A DNA stretch of 54,746 nucleotides from Hyphomicrobiales bacterium (GTDB taxonomy: Bacteria > Pseudomonadota > Alphaproteobacteria > Rhizobiales > Rhizobiaceae): contig UCIA01000003.1 of the NCBI GenBank assembly GCA_900472295.1, forward strand, positions 190,065 through 244,810, in the 5' to 3' direction. Positions 16,717 to 25,422 of this stretch are shown here, in pieces. The notes under the pieces are model-generated. The model had not been told where the DNA came from, did no database searches, and saw nothing but the letters and a program-made list of their open reading frames with translations. The translations under genes and the position numbers were made by a program. Position 1 is the stretch's first letter. The number at the start of each line of letters is the position of its first letter.

Positions 16717-17442
16717 TCAGGCGAAGTACTGGCCGCCATTGGCGGTGATGGTCGAGCCGGTGATGAAGCCGGCATCCTCGGAAGCGAGGAAGACGACGCA
16801 GCGCGCGATCTCTTCCGGTTCGCCGAGCCGGCCGACCGGGATCTGCGGGATGATGCGCTCGTTGAGCACCTTCTCGTCGATCGCCTTGACCATCTCGGTG
16901 GCGATGTAGCCGGGGCAGATGACGTTGACGGTGATGCCGGCGCGTGCCCCTTCCTGCGCAAGCGCCTTGGAGAAACCGATGTCGCCGGCCTTGGCGGCGG
17001 AATAATTGACCTGGCCGGCCTGGCCCTTCTGACCGTTGATCGACGAGATGGTGATGACGCGGCCGAACTTGCGGTCGCGCATGCCGCCCCACAGCGGATG
17101 CGTCATGTTGAAGACGCCGGAGAGGTTGGTGTCGATCACCTCTTTCCACTGCTCGCGCGTCAGCTTGTGGAACATGGCGTCGCGGGTGATGCCGGCATTG
17201 TTGACCAGCACCGAGACCGGGCCGAGATCGGCCTCGACCTGTTTGATCCCGGCAGCGCAGGCGTCGTAGTCGGCGACCGACCATTTGTAGGTCTTGATGC
17301 CGGTTTGCGCGCTGAACTTTCCCGCCGCCTCGTCATTGCCGGCATAGTTGGCGGCAACGGTATAACCCGCATTCTTCAGGCCGATCGAAATGGCGGCGCC
17401 GATGCCGCGCGATCCACCGGTGACGAGCGCTACTTTGGTCAT
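16717..17442 (-). CDS. phaB: Acetoacetyl-CoA reductase PhaB
   Basis: NADPH-dependent reductase making (R)-3-hydroxybutyryl-CoA, the second step of polyhydroxybutyrate synthesis. 241 aa, the usual length. SDR signatures: nucleotide-binding TGGSRGIG (8-15), NNAG (81-84), catalytic Ser133/134 in TISSINGQ, Tyr147 and Lys151 in YSAAK. GYIATEMV in the C-terminal part and the ending GGQYFA are typical of PhaB. It is downstream of phaA on the same strand; the gap contains an inverted repeat. The phaA neighbour and divergent phaR support PHB rather than fatty acid synthesis (FabG). Confidence 0.93.
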   Translation of the reverse strand: MTKVALVTGGSRGIGAAISIGLKNAGYTVAANYAGNDEAAGKFSAQTGIKTYKWSVADYDACAAGIKQVEADLGPVSVLVNNAGITRDAMFHKLTREQWKEVIDTNLSGVFNMTHPLWGGMRDRKFGRVITISSINGQKGQAGQVNYSAAKAGDIGFSKALAQEGARAGITVNVICPGYIATEMVKAIDEKVLNERIIPQIPVGRLGEPEEIARCVVFLASEDAGFITGSTITANGGQYFA

Positions 17443-17475
17443 TGAAAGTTCTTCCTCCCTTTGGTCGGAAGAAGG

Positions 17476-17561
17476 GAATAGGGAGTAGGGAATAGCGAGT
17501 AGGGGTCGATATCCCGCCGCGCTGCTCCTTTTCCCTATTCACTACTCCCTATTCACTACTC
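17476..17561. repeat. Inverted repeat between phaA and phaB
   Basis: GAATAGGGAGTAGGGAATAG on the left pairs with CTATTCACTACTCCCTATTC on the right with one mismatch, around a ~30-base GC-rich centre. Each arm is itself a degenerate tandem of a nine-to-ten base unit. In mRNA it would form a strong hairpin that could stabilise or attenuate phaB. Confidence 0.75.
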
Positions 17562-17570
17562 ACTTCTTTT

Positions 17571-18755
17571 TCAGAGCGCTTCCACGCACAGAGCGACGCC
17601 CATGCCGCCGCCGATGCACAGTGTGGCGAGGCCCTTCTTGGCGCCCCGGCGGCGCATCTCGAAAACCAGCGTGTTGAAGACGCGGGCGCCCGACGCGCCG
17701 ATCGGGTGGCCGATGGCAATGGCGCCGCCATTGACGTTGACGATCGACGTATCCCAGCCCATGCCCTTGTTGACGGCACAGGCCTGCGCGGCGAAGGCCT
17801 CGTTGGCCTCGACGAGGTCGAGGTCCTTGACCGACCAGCCGGCCTTTTCCAGAGCCCGCTTCGAAGCCGGGATCGGTCCGGTGCCCATGATCGCAGGATC
17901 GACGCCGGCGGTCGCCCATGAAGCGATGCGCACCAGCGGGGTGATGCCGCGCCTTGTGGCCTCGGCCTCGCTCATCAGCAGCGCGCCGGCAGCACCGTCA
18001 TTGATGCCGGAGGCATTGGCGGCGGTCACCGTGCCGTCCTTGTCGAAAGCCGGCTTCAGCTTGGACATGGCGTCGATGGTGGCGCCATGGCGGATGTATT
18101 CATCCTGGTCGACGATGGTGTCGCCCTTCCTGCCCTTGATGGTGACGGCGACGATCTCGTCCTTGAACTTGCCGGCCTTCTGCGCGGCCTCGGCCTTGTT
18201 CTGCGAGGCAACGGCGAACTGGTCCTGGTCGTCGCGGGTGATCTGGAACTGGCGGGCGACATTCTCGGCGGTGTTGCCCATGTGGTAGCCGTTGAAGGCG
18301 TCCCACAGGCCGTCCTTGATCATGGTGTCGATCATCTTGTAGTCGCCCATCTTGACGCCGGCGCGCAGATGCTCGGCGTGCGGCGACAGCGACATCGATT
18401 CCTGGCCGCCGGCGATGATTACCTTGGCGTCGCCGGTGGCGATCTGCTGCATGCCGAGCGCGATGGCGCGCAGGCCCGAGCCGCAAACCTGGTTGAGGCT
18501 CCAGGCGGTGGTCTCTTTGGGCAGGCCGGCATTGATCGACGCCTGGCGGGCCGGGTTCTGGCCCTGCGCTGCCGTCAGCACCTGGCCGAGAATGACCTCG
18601 TCGACTTCGCCGGGTTCGACACCGGCGCGGGACAAAAGCTCCTTGATGACGACGGCGCCAAGCTCATGCGCCGGGGTGGCGGCGAAGGCGCCGTTGAAGG
18701 AGCCGACAGCCGTGCGCGCGGCGCTGGCGACAACGATTGAATTGGAAGCGGACAT
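17571..18755 (-). CDS. phaA: Acetyl-CoA acetyltransferase (beta-ketothiolase) PhaA
   Basis: Condenses two acetyl-CoA to acetoacetyl-CoA, the first step of PHB synthesis. 394 aa, full length. Catalytic residues by motif: Cys91 in [11 protein letters not shown], His350 in [13 protein letters not shown] and Cys380 in [12 protein letters not shown]. The [14 protein letters not shown] segment is also present. The ATG start is preceded by an AGAGAA ribosome site (TCTGGAGAGAAAA on the coding strand). It is followed by phaB and preceded by a 299-base divergent region containing a TGC-rich palindrome likely recognised by PhaR. The synthase phaC is not in the window. Confidence 0.94.
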   Translation of the reverse strand: MSASNSIVVASAARTAVGSFNGAFAATPAHELGAVVIKELLSRAGVEPGEVDEVILGQVLTAAQGQNPARQASINAGLPKETTAWSLNQVCGSGLRAIALGMQQIATGDAKVIIAGGQESMSLSPHAEHLRAGVKMGDYKMIDTMIKDGLWDAFNGYHMGNTAENVARQFQITRDDQDQFAVASQNKAEAAQKAGKFKDEIVAVTIKGRKGDTIVDQDEYIRHGATIDAMSKLKPAFDKDGTVTAANASGINDGAAGALLMSEAEATRRGITPLVRIASWATAGVDPAIMGTGPIPASKRALEKAGWSVKDLDLVEANEAFAAQACAVNKGMGWDTSIVNVNGGAIAIGHPIGASGARVFNTLVFEMRRRGAKKGLATLCIGGGMGVALCVEAL

Positions 18756-18900
18756 TTTTCTCTCCAGACTTCTAGGTCTTATTCTCTAGTGTTGTTGGGA
18801 CTTTTCTTGCCCGTTCCACACCCCAAGTCAAACCGGAAATGGGCATGCCCGCCATGCGCGGCAAGCAGAGCACGAGCGGCCGGCGCCATCGCCCGGCCTT

Positions 18901-18953
18901 TGCTGCGCAGCATAATTGGCCCGCCATGCAGCATTTAGTGATGCCGCACTGCA
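18901..18953. promoter_or_regulatory. Candidate PhaR operator in the phaA-phaR intergenic region
   Basis: A perfect 12-bp palindrome TGCTGCGCAGCA (18901-18912), then ATGCAGCAT and a related TGCCGCACTGCA (18942-18953). PhaR of related alphaproteobacteria is reported to bind TGC-rich CTGC/GCAG inverted sequences. The site lies between phaA and phaR, consistent with repression of both. Confidence 0.6.
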
Positions 18954-19054
18954 CAAACCGCTTGGAATTATGGAGCTTTTGCGCTTATCCTTAAAAATGG
19001 CGCAATCGTTACCGGCGGCTTACTCAGGCGCGCCGGTGTCCTGGGAGGATGCTG

Positions 19055-19672
19055 ATGGCCGCGAAAGACGACCCGATCATTATCAAGAAATATGCCAACC
19101 GCCGGCTCTACAACACCGGCACCAGCACCTATGTGACGCTCGAGGATCTGGCCGAGATGGTCAAGAAGGGCGAGGAGTTCACGGTCCAGGATGCCAAGAC
19201 CGGCGACGACATCACGCATCCGGTACTGACGCAGATCATCTTCGAGCTGGAGAACAAGGATGGGCAAAACATGCTGCCGATCCCGTTCTTGCGCCAGCTG
19301 ATCGCCTTCTATGGCGACCAGATGCAGCAGATCGTGCCGAGCTTCCTGGAACAGTCGATGATGGCCTTCTCCAAGGAACAGGAGCGTTTCCGCGAGCAGA
19401 TGAAGGGCGCTATCGGCAAGTCGCCGCTCGATGTGATGAAGATCGCCACGCCGATCAAGGCGCTGGAAGAGCAGACGCGCCGCAACATGGAAATGTTCCA
19501 GAACGCCATGCGCCTGTTCACGCCGTTCCCGGCCGCCCCGGGGTCGAACGGCGCGGCCACGGCTGCACCCGAGCCGGCCCGCAAGGAAGCGCCGGAAAAG
19601 AGCGGCGATGACCTTCAGGAGTTGAAGGAACAGATCGCCGCCATGCAGCGCAAGCTCGACACGATGTCGTAA
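19055..19672 (+). CDS. phaR: Polyhydroxyalkanoate synthesis repressor PhaR (AniA)
   Basis: 205 aa regulator that senses PHB and represses granule-associated and synthesis genes. The N-terminal DNA-binding domain is diagnostic: IIIKKYANRRLYNTGTSTYV, then LEDLAEMVKKGEEFTVQDAK. The second, PHB-binding domain covers roughly residues 60-140 (LPIPFLRQLIAFYGDQMQQIV). A Pro/Ala linker leads to a short C-terminal coiled coil (LQELKEQIAAMQRKLD). The start is ATG 19055, with GGGAGG six bases before it; the ATG at 19049 sits directly on the ribosome site. It is divergent from phaAB, the classic rhizobial arrangement. Confidence 0.92.
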   Translation: MAAKDDPIIIKKYANRRLYNTGTSTYVTLEDLAEMVKKGEEFTVQDAKTGDDITHPVLTQIIFELENKDGQNMLPIPFLRQLIAFYGDQMQQIVPSFLEQSMMAFSKEQERFREQMKGAIGKSPLDVMKIATPIKALEEQTRRNMEMFQNAMRLFTPFPAAPGSNGAATAAPEPARKEAPEKSGDDLQELKEQIAAMQRKLDTMS

Positions 19673-19721
19673 GCGACCGTCGCATGGCTGACCGCTTCTA
19701 TTGGTTGAGGCGGTCTTGCCC

Positions 19722-20183
19722 TCACGAGTCGATTTTCAGCTGCCACGGTTCCCAGATTTCGTCGGTCTCCCCGCCAAGTGAGCGGTAGAAAGCCTTGGCC
19801 GGCATGTTGGATTTCAGCACCGTCCATTTGATGGCCGATGCGCCGATGCCGGCGGCGTATTGGCGAAGCTGCTCAATAAGCGCCTGGCCGACCGCCATGC
19901 CGCGCGCCGCTTCAGTGATGTAGAGTTCCTTCAGCCAGACGACCGGCTTCAGGTCGTAGGTCCAGGGGATGATGTAGTGGACGGCGATGCCGACGATCAC
20001 GTCCTCGCACACCGCCACCAACACGCCGAACCGGGGCGATGGCCCCAGCCCGTGTTCGATGAGGTCCGCTTCGGTGACGCGAAGCTTGTCGTCATAACCC
20101 TCGAACATCGCCAGTGCCCGCATGAGGGCGAGCACCGCACCGACATCGGGTCGCTCGAACGGCCGAACTGTAACCATCGCCAT
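19722..20183 (-). CDS. GNAT-family N-acetyltransferase
   Basis: 153 aa. A GNAT fold is visible: VRPFERPDVGAVLALMRALA at the N-terminus, the central strand VVWLKELYITEAARGMAVGQ with the acetyl-CoA-binding loop (RGMAVGQALIEQL), and AKAFYRSLGGE near the end. It resembles the spermidine/diamine acetyltransferase-like group (WLKELYI, LKSNMPAKAFY), but the substrate is not readable. I used ATG 20183, preceded by AGGGAAAG. The longer open frame to 20444 runs antiparallel through the rhodanese gene region and is not supported. It converges on phaR and lies downstream of the rhodanese gene. Confidence 0.8.
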   Translation of the reverse strand: MAMVTVRPFERPDVGAVLALMRALAMFEGYDDKLRVTEADLIEHGLGPSPRFGVLVAVCEDVIVGIAVHYIIPWTYDLKPVVWLKELYITEAARGMAVGQALIEQLRQYAAGIGASAIKWTVLKSNMPAKAFYRSLGGETDEIWEPWQLKIDS

Positions 20184-20257
20184 CTGCTTGCTTTCCCTTT
20201 TCAGTGTCGACCATATCGCGTGAACCCTCCCGCGCCAGCCTTGTCCTGAATCAAGGG

Positions 20258-20677
20258 TCATGCGTGCAAGATACCGGGCTCCTTGCCGGATGCGAAAGGG
20301 AGGTCCTCGTCCTGCCAGCCGGTTATGCCGCCAATCATGATCTTCACGGGACGACCGAGACTGGCCAGCTTGAAGGCCGCCCGATCGGCGCCATTGCAAT
20401 GCGGTCCCGCGCAATAGACGACGAACAGCGTCTCTACCGGCCATTGCGCCATTCGCTCGGCCGATATTTCGCGGTGCGGCAAATGCAGGGCGCCCGGCAC
20501 ATGGCGGCGCTCATATGCGTCCGGCGAACCGACCACATGAAGAAGGACAAAATCCTGCTCGCCGCTCCGCAGCACTGCTGCGACGTCGGAGCAGTCTGTC
20601 TCGACGGAAAGCCGGCGCAGGAAATGGTCGCGGGCGATGTCCGGCGATGCCGCCGGAATGTCTGTCACGTAGCTCAT
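20258..20677 (-). CDS. Rhodanese-like domain protein
   Basis: 139 aa, a single rhodanese domain. Conserved features: DAYERRHVPGALHLPHREIS (CH2A-like), the active-site loop beginning with Cys in VVYCAGPHCNGADRAA, and the final GGITGWQDEDLPF. The active-site Cys is present, so sulfurtransferase activity is possible. GGAGG lies just before the start. It is divergent from the ftrA-type regulator with 88 bases between, and this pairing recurs in other proteobacteria as I recall, implying FtrA controls it. Confidence 0.88.
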   Translation of the reverse strand: MSYVTDIPAASPDIARDHFLRRLSVETDCSDVAAVLRSGEQDFVLLHVVGSPDAYERRHVPGALHLPHREISAERMAQWPVETLFVVYCAGPHCNGADRAAFKLASLGRPVKIMIGGITGWQDEDLPFASGKEPGILHA

Positions 20678-20765
20678 CTGGTACCTCCGTTGCTGATGCG
20701 ACGGAGAGATAAAGCATCAGGCGGGGCGATTGCAGCTGGCAGCTTTGCCATATATCGTCAAGATC

Positions 20766-21749
20766 ATGCCAAATGCATCCTCCCCTCCCAGCAACCCTCT
20801 CGTCGTTGCCGTCGCCTATGACGGGCTGTGCACGTTCGAGTTCGGCGTGGCGGTTGAAGTCTTCGCTCTGCCCAGGCCGGAAATGGGCAAGGATTGGTAC
20901 CGTTTTGCCGTTGCCGGGATCGACGCTGGTGAAATGCGTGCGCTGGGTGGTGTGCGCATCGTTGCCGATGGCGGCGCCGATCTGATCGGCCAGGCAGGCA
21001 CGGTGATCGTGCCTGGATGGCGCGGATCGGAGGCTCCGGTGCCGCCGGTGCTGATCGAGGCGCTTCGAAAGGCACATGAGAGGGGCGCCCGAATTCTTTC
21101 GATCTGTTCGGGCGTGTTCGTGCTTGCCGCCGCCGGCCTGCTTGCCGGCAAAAGGGCGACCACGCATTGGCGCTACAGCGAGAAACTGCGGGAGCTGTAT
21201 CCCGACATCACCGTGGTTCCCGACGTTTTGTACATCGACGAGGGAAATGTCCTGACATCGGCGGGAAGTGCCGCGGGCATCGATCTTTGCCTGCATCTGG
21301 TCCGGCGCGATTTCGGCACCAAAGCCGCAAACATGGTGGCGCGTCGCCTGGTCGTGCCGCCGCACCGCGACGGCGGCCAGGCGCAATATGTCGAAAGCTC
21401 CGTTCCCGAGCCGCACGAGCGCAGCCGGCTTGGCCCGTTGATCGACAGAATGCGCGCCAATATTTCGGCCGACTATACCGTCGCCACCTTGGCCGAACTT
21501 GCCGGCATGAGCGAGCGGACATTCCTGCGCCGGTTCGCCGCTGCTACCGGCGTCACGCCGGCGCGCTGGCTGCTCTCGGAACGGCTTTCACGGGCGCGCA
21601 CGCTGCTGGAAGATACCGTCATGCCGATCGAGCTGATTGCCGAGACCGCCGGCTTTGGCGCGGCAGGTACGTTGCGGCATCATTTCCGCCAGCAGTTTGC
21701 CACGACGCCAATCGCCTACCGTACGCGGTTCGGGGCGAAGTCAGCTTGA
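20766..21749 (+). CDS. ftrA: GlxA/FtrA-type AraC transcriptional regulator with DJ-1/PfpI domain
   Basis: 327 aa. The N-terminal DJ-1/PfpI-like sensor domain (about 10-195) contains the nucleophile-elbow Cys in RILSICSGVFVLAAAGLLAG and TTHWRYSEKLRELYPDITVV. The C-terminal AraC domain shows two helix-turn-helix units: TVATLAELAGMSERTFLRRFAAATG and MPIELIAETAGFGAAGTLRHHFRQ. The family name FtrA fits the N-terminus (NPLVVAVAYDGLCTFEFGVA). The start at ATG 20766 follows the short divergent promoter region; 12 more residues are possible upstream. The ligand is unknown. Confidence 0.85.
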   Translation: MPNASSPPSNPLVVAVAYDGLCTFEFGVAVEVFALPRPEMGKDWYRFAVAGIDAGEMRALGGVRIVADGGADLIGQAGTVIVPGWRGSEAPVPPVLIEALRKAHERGARILSICSGVFVLAAAGLLAGKRATTHWRYSEKLRELYPDITVVPDVLYIDEGNVLTSAGSAAGIDLCLHLVRRDFGTKAANMVARRLVVPPHRDGGQAQYVESSVPEPHERSRLGPLIDRMRANISADYTVATLAELAGMSERTFLRRFAAATGVTPARWLLSERLSRARTLLEDTVMPIELIAETAGFGAAGTLRHHFRQQFATTPIAYRTRFGAKSA

Positions 21750-21754
21750 CGCGG

Positions 21755-22894
21755 TCAGGTCAAGGATCCGACATAGCGGCCGCGTGGCCTGATGATGCTG
21801 CCGCTCGTGATCTGTTCGACCATATGCGCCGCCCAGCCGACGCTGCGCCCGAGCGCGAACAGTTGGAATGGCGCATCGCGCGGCAAGCCAAGGCCGCGCG
21901 TCAGAGCGGCCAGGGCGAAGTCGATGTTGGGGTGCGCGCCGGTCGCGGCCATGGCGGCTTTTTGCAGCTGCTGCAGCGTCTCGTCGACAGGGATCGCCGC
22001 CAGAAGTGCGATGGCTCGCGGGTCTCCCTCGGGATAGAGCGGATGGCCGAATGCCGGCAGTGGCCGGTCATGGCCGAGCCAGCGCCGGATCGCCGCATCG
22101 GCGCCGTGTGCCGCTGCATCTTCGGCCAGTTGCATCACCGCTTCGCCGGCGCCGCCGTGGCGCGGGCCGGATAAAGTTGCCAGGCCGGCCAGCAGGCAAG
22201 CGGCAGGCGAGGCACCGGTCGAGGCGGCGACGCGGGCGGCGAAGGTCGATGCGTTGAGTTCATGATCGGCGAGCAGGACGAGGGCGCAGCGGATCGCTTC
22301 CGCTCCCGTCGCATCCACCCACCAGCCCTGCGCCAAGCGTTGGTGGACAGGGTTTGTGCCGGCCACAGCGCCCAGCGACTGCGCCAGCGCTGCGACTGTG
22401 TGTGCGGCTTCAGTGCACAGCGATGCGGCGCTGCGTCCGAGTGAAGGCCGCCCCTGGCCGGCTAGCATGGCAAGCTGCGCAAAGGCCGCGACGCGACCGA
22501 CTGGATGAGGCGCTTCAGATGACGGAGCTTTGAACGTCACCGGTTCGGCCGAGGCCCACAGCAGTGCGGCGGTTTCCTCCAATGTCGCCCATTTTGAGAG
22601 CGCAGCGGCGTCCTGCCCCCGATAGATGAGGCGACCGTGCACCACGGTCGAAATCGCTGTCGCGATTGATGGCTCGCCCCACGCAATCGCACTCTCGGCG
22701 ATGGCCGAGGGGCTGCGTCCGCGCGCGCGGCGGGTCGCCAGTGCCGCGATGTCGTCGGCGCGGTACTGGCTGCGGCGCGGATCGGTTTCATCCGGCCGCA
22801 TCCCGATGCGGCCGCGGCTGACATAGGCGTAGAGCGTCTGCGGCCGGACTTTCAGCCTTTCAAGCGCTTCTTCCCGCGACAGCCATTCGGACAT
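21755..22894 (-). CDS. Citrate synthase-like protein with N-terminal helix-turn-helix
   Basis: 379 aa. Residues 1-55 form a MerR/excisionase-type DNA-binding domain (LSREEALERLKVRPQTLYAY, RRSQYRADDIAALA). The rest is a citrate synthase fold with the expected His-containing segments: LADHELNASTFAARVAAST, GPRHGGAGEAV and LPAFGHPLYPEGDPRA. The catalytic histidines therefore appear retained, so it may be an enzyme, a metabolite-sensing regulator, or both. It is divergent from a second, HTH-free citrate synthase; between them lie four ATTGAT repeats. Its stop is six bases from the ftrA stop (convergent). Inference: the HTH binds the shared intergenic region and couples acyl-CoA/oxaloacetate status to transcription. 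Confidence 0.85.
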   Translation of the reverse strand: MSEWLSREEALERLKVRPQTLYAYVSRGRIGMRPDETDPRRSQYRADDIAALATRRARGRSPSAIAESAIAWGEPSIATAISTVVHGRLIYRGQDAAALSKWATLEETAALLWASAEPVTFKAPSSEAPHPVGRVAAFAQLAMLAGQGRPSLGRSAASLCTEAAHTVAALAQSLGAVAGTNPVHQRLAQGWWVDATGAEAIRCALVLLADHELNASTFAARVAASTGASPAACLLAGLATLSGPRHGGAGEAVMQLAEDAAAHGADAAIRRWLGHDRPLPAFGHPLYPEGDPRAIALLAAIPVDETLQQLQKAAMAATGAHPNIDFALAALTRGLGLPRDAPFQLFALGRSVGWAAHMVEQITSGSIIRPRGRYVGSLT

Positions 22895-22907
22895 GATCAG
22901 CTCTGAT

Positions 22908-22936
22908 ATTGATTCTATTGATCAAGATTGATTGAT
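22908..22936. promoter_or_regulatory. Phased ATTGAT repeat array between the two citrate synthases
   Basis: ATTGAT occurs at 22908, 22917, 22927 and 22931, three of them about one helical turn apart. The palindrome TTGATCAA lies in the centre (22918-22925). This is a plausible operator for the HTH-bearing citrate synthase. Confidence 0.6.
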
Positions 22937-22987
22937 ATGTTGCCCACCCCTTATCTCCTGTGCAGAAAAGCTGCAAGGAGATGAGAC

Positions 22988-24076
22988 ATGGCAAACGGGC
23001 TCGATGATGTGGTGGCGGCGGAGACGGTGCTGTCCGATGTCGACGGTCTTGGCGGCCGCCTGACGATCCGCGGTCATTCGCTGCCGGAACTGGCAGGCCG
23101 ATGGACTTTCCCGCAAGTGGTCCGCCTGCTGCTCGACGGCTTCTTCGATGACCTTCCCGGCGACGCCGAACTCGCGGCTCGACTGGGCAAGGCTCGTGTC
23201 GAAGTGTTCGAGCGGCTTGCGCCTTCGCTGCCATTGCTGGCGCCGCTTGAGGTCTACAGCGCCATGCGCGCCGGCATGGCGCTGCTGCCGGACGGCGAGA
23301 CGCTGACGGATGCCTTGCGGTTGATCGCGGCGCCCGCCGTGCTGACGCCGGCCCTGCTGCGCCTGTCGCGCGGCGAGCAGCCGATCGCGCCCGACCTAAA
23401 GGCCGATCATGCGGCTGACATGTTGAGGATGCTGAAGGGGTCGATCCCGTCGCCGGCCTTGGCCAAGGCACTCGACACCTATCTGGTGACCGTCTGCGAC
23501 CACGGCCTCAACGCCTCGACCTTCGCCACCCGCGTCGTCGCTTCGACGCTGGCCGGCCTGACTTCGTCGGTGCTGGCCGGGCTCGGCGCGCTCAAAGGGC
23601 CGCTGCATGGCGGCGCGCCCGGCCCGGTGATCGAAATGCTCGACGCAATCCAGGCGCATGGCGATGCCGCCGGCTGGCTGCGCGACGAAGTCCAGCATGG
23701 CGAGCGCATCATGGGTTTCGGCCACCGCATCTACCGCGTGCGCGATCCACGCGCCGATGTGCTCAAGGCCGTCTTGAGGCAGCTCGGCGGCGAAGGCGAG
23801 ACCGGCCGCCGGCTGGCCTTCGCCGAAAAGGTCGAACAGACCGCGCTCGAGGTGCTGCGGATCGCGAAGCCGCAGCGATCGCTGCAGACCAATGTCGAGT
23901 TCTACACCGCGCTGCTGCTGGAAGCGGCGGGGTTTCCGCCACAGGCCTTCAGCAATGTCTTTGCCGCCGGGCGCGTCGCCGGCTGGATCGCGCATGCGCG
24001 CGAACAGCAGACCACGGGCCGGCTGATCCGGCCGCAGTCGCGCTATATCGGGCCGGTGCCGAAGCTTGTGGCCTGA
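22988..24076 (+). CDS. Citrate synthase / methylcitrate synthase family protein
   Basis: 362 aa, short type. Citrate synthase motifs: LTIRGHSLPELA at the N-terminus, VTVCDHGLNASTFATRVVAST, GPLHGGAPGPV and the C-terminal MGFGHRIYRVRDPRAD. It would condense oxaloacetate with acetyl- or propionyl-CoA; the exact acyl-CoA cannot be decided. AAGGAG lies eight bases before ATG 22988. It is divergent from the HTH-containing paralogue and followed by a terminator, so it is monocistronic. It is probably not the housekeeping TCA enzyme (gltA, typically larger), but an accessory enzyme under control of the neighbour. Confidence 0.88.
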   Translation: MANGLDDVVAAETVLSDVDGLGGRLTIRGHSLPELAGRWTFPQVVRLLLDGFFDDLPGDAELAARLGKARVEVFERLAPSLPLLAPLEVYSAMRAGMALLPDGETLTDALRLIAAPAVLTPALLRLSRGEQPIAPDLKADHAADMLRMLKGSIPSPALAKALDTYLVTVCDHGLNASTFATRVVASTLAGLTSSVLAGLGALKGPLHGGAPGPVIEMLDAIQAHGDAAGWLRDEVQHGERIMGFGHRIYRVRDPRADVLKAVLRQLGGEGETGRRLAFAEKVEQTALEVLRIAKPQRSLQTNVEFYTALLLEAAGFPPQAFSNVFAAGRVAGWIAHAREQQTTGRLIRPQSRYIGPVPKLVA

Positions 24077-24101
24077 GGTTCCAAGCCTGTTTCGGCAGAA
24101 T

Positions 24102-24133
24102 GGCCCCTCCACCTCACGGCGGAGGGGCTTTTT
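24102..24133 (+). terminator. Terminator after the citrate synthase
   Basis: Stem GCCCCTCC / GGAGGGGC around ACCTCACGGC, then five T. It lies 26 bases past the stop. Confidence 0.85.
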
Positions 24134-24291
24134 CTTCATCACCAAAATTTCATGTGATCACGCGACCGTGTTCGTGTTCTTGCCTCGGTCATCCCTTATA
24201 TGCTGCACTGCAACATAAGTCCGCTGCAGCTGAACCCGCACGATTCCCGGGCGGGATGAGGCAGCAGCGACCAAACCGATACAGGAACGCC

Positions 24292-25422
24292 ATGACCAAG
24301 AACGGCAAGGCGGAGGAAACAAAGAAGATCAACATCGCGCTGCAGGGCGGCGGCTCGCACGGGGCTTTCTCCTGGGGCGTGCTCGACCGGCTGCTGGAGG
24401 ATGGCAGGCTCGATATATCAGCAGTGTCCGGCACCAGCGCCGGCGCCATGAACGCAGTCGCGCTGGCCGACGGATTTGTGCGCGGCGGCGTTGAAGGCGC
24501 ACGCAAGAAGCTCGACGATTTCTGGCGCGCGGTGGCGGCGAAAGGCCGCTTCAGCCCGGTGCAGCGCATGCCGTGGGACATCGCCTGGGGCAACTGGTCG
24601 ATCGAAAACACGCCCGGCTATTTCTTCTTCGACACCATGTCGCGGGTGTTTTCGCCCTATGTCGCCAATCCGCTGGGCTTGAACCCGCTGCGCGATGTGG
24701 TCGAACAGGAGATCGATTTCGCCAATGTCCATGCCTGCAAGTCGATGGAGCTTTTCATCTCGGCAACCAATGTCGAGACCGGGCAATTGCGCGTCTTTTC
24801 CGACGGCGAGATCGACCTCGACACGGTGATGGCCTCGGCCTGCCTGCCGCAATTGTTCCGCGCCGTCGAGATCAAGGGCGTGCCCTATTGGGATGGCGGC
24901 TATGGCGGCAATCCGGCGCTTTATCCGTTCTTCAAGACGGCGGCGACCGAGGATGTGCTTCTGGTGCAGATCAATCCCGTGGTGCGCGAAGGCACGCCAA
25001 GGAGCGCCAACGAGATCCAGAACCGTATCGACGAGATCACCTTCAACCACGGGCTGCTGAACGAATTCCGCTCGATCGCCTTCGTCAAGGAGCTGATCGC
25101 CGCCGGCCGCTTGCCGCGCGGCGAATATCGCGACATCCGCATGCACCGCATCGATGCCGACGAGGCGTTCAAGGATTTGTCGGCGTCGTCCAAGGTCAAT
25201 GCCGAATGGGCCTTCCTGACCTATTTGCGCGACCTTGGCCGCATAGCGGCCAGCGACTGGCTGGAGGAGAATTACGACGCCGTCGGCAAGCGGCCGACGC
25301 TCGATCTGTCCGGCGAGCTCGACGACGGCTTCAAGCCGGTGCGCGGGCCTGCACCGGGGCGGCGGGTCAAGGAGTTCCTCGCCGCGCGCAAGAAGCCGGA
25401 GGCGGAGCGGCGTCAGGCCTGA
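24292..25422 (+). CDS. Patatin-like phospholipase family protein
   Basis: 376 aa serine lipase/acyl hydrolase. Oxyanion loop LQGGGSHGAFSWG (18-29), nucleophile Ser49 in GTSAG and the catalytic Asp201 in DGGYGGNP form the patatin Ser-Asp dyad. No signal peptide or membrane segment is apparent, so it is likely cytoplasmic. The C-terminus is basic (GRRVKEFLAARKKPEAERR). The start is ATG 24292; a longer frame from 24100 would begin inside the preceding terminator and is rejected. Patatin-fold proteins can attack phospholipids or storage lipids; no PHB-specific feature is visible despite the pha genes nearby. It converges on, and overlaps by ten bases, the TetR gene. Confidence 0.88.
   Translation: MTKNGKAEETKKINIALQGGGSHGAFSWGVLDRLLEDGRLDISAVSGTSAGAMNAVALADGFVRGGVEGARKKLDDFWRAVAAKGRFSPVQRMPWDIAWGNWSIENTPGYFFFDTMSRVFSPYVANPLGLNPLRDVVEQEIDFANVHACKSMELFISATNVETGQLRVFSDGEIDLDTVMASACLPQLFRAVEIKGVPYWDGGYGGNPALYPFFKTAATEDVLLVQINPVVREGTPRSANEIQNRIDEITFNHGLLNEFRSIAFVKELIAAGRLPRGEYRDIRMHRIDADEAFKDLSASSKVNAEWAFLTYLRDLGRIAASDWLEENYDAVGKRPTLDLSGELDDGFKPVRGPAPGRRVKEFLAARKKPEAERRQA

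Noticed and set aside
19722..20444. A longer start for the GNAT acetyltransferase
   Set aside because: The added sequence runs across the rhodanese gene in another frame and is Arg/Trp-rich noise; ATG 20183 has a ribosome site.
24100..24291. N-terminal extension of the patatin-like protein
   Set aside because: It begins inside the terminator of the preceding gene and has no protein features.
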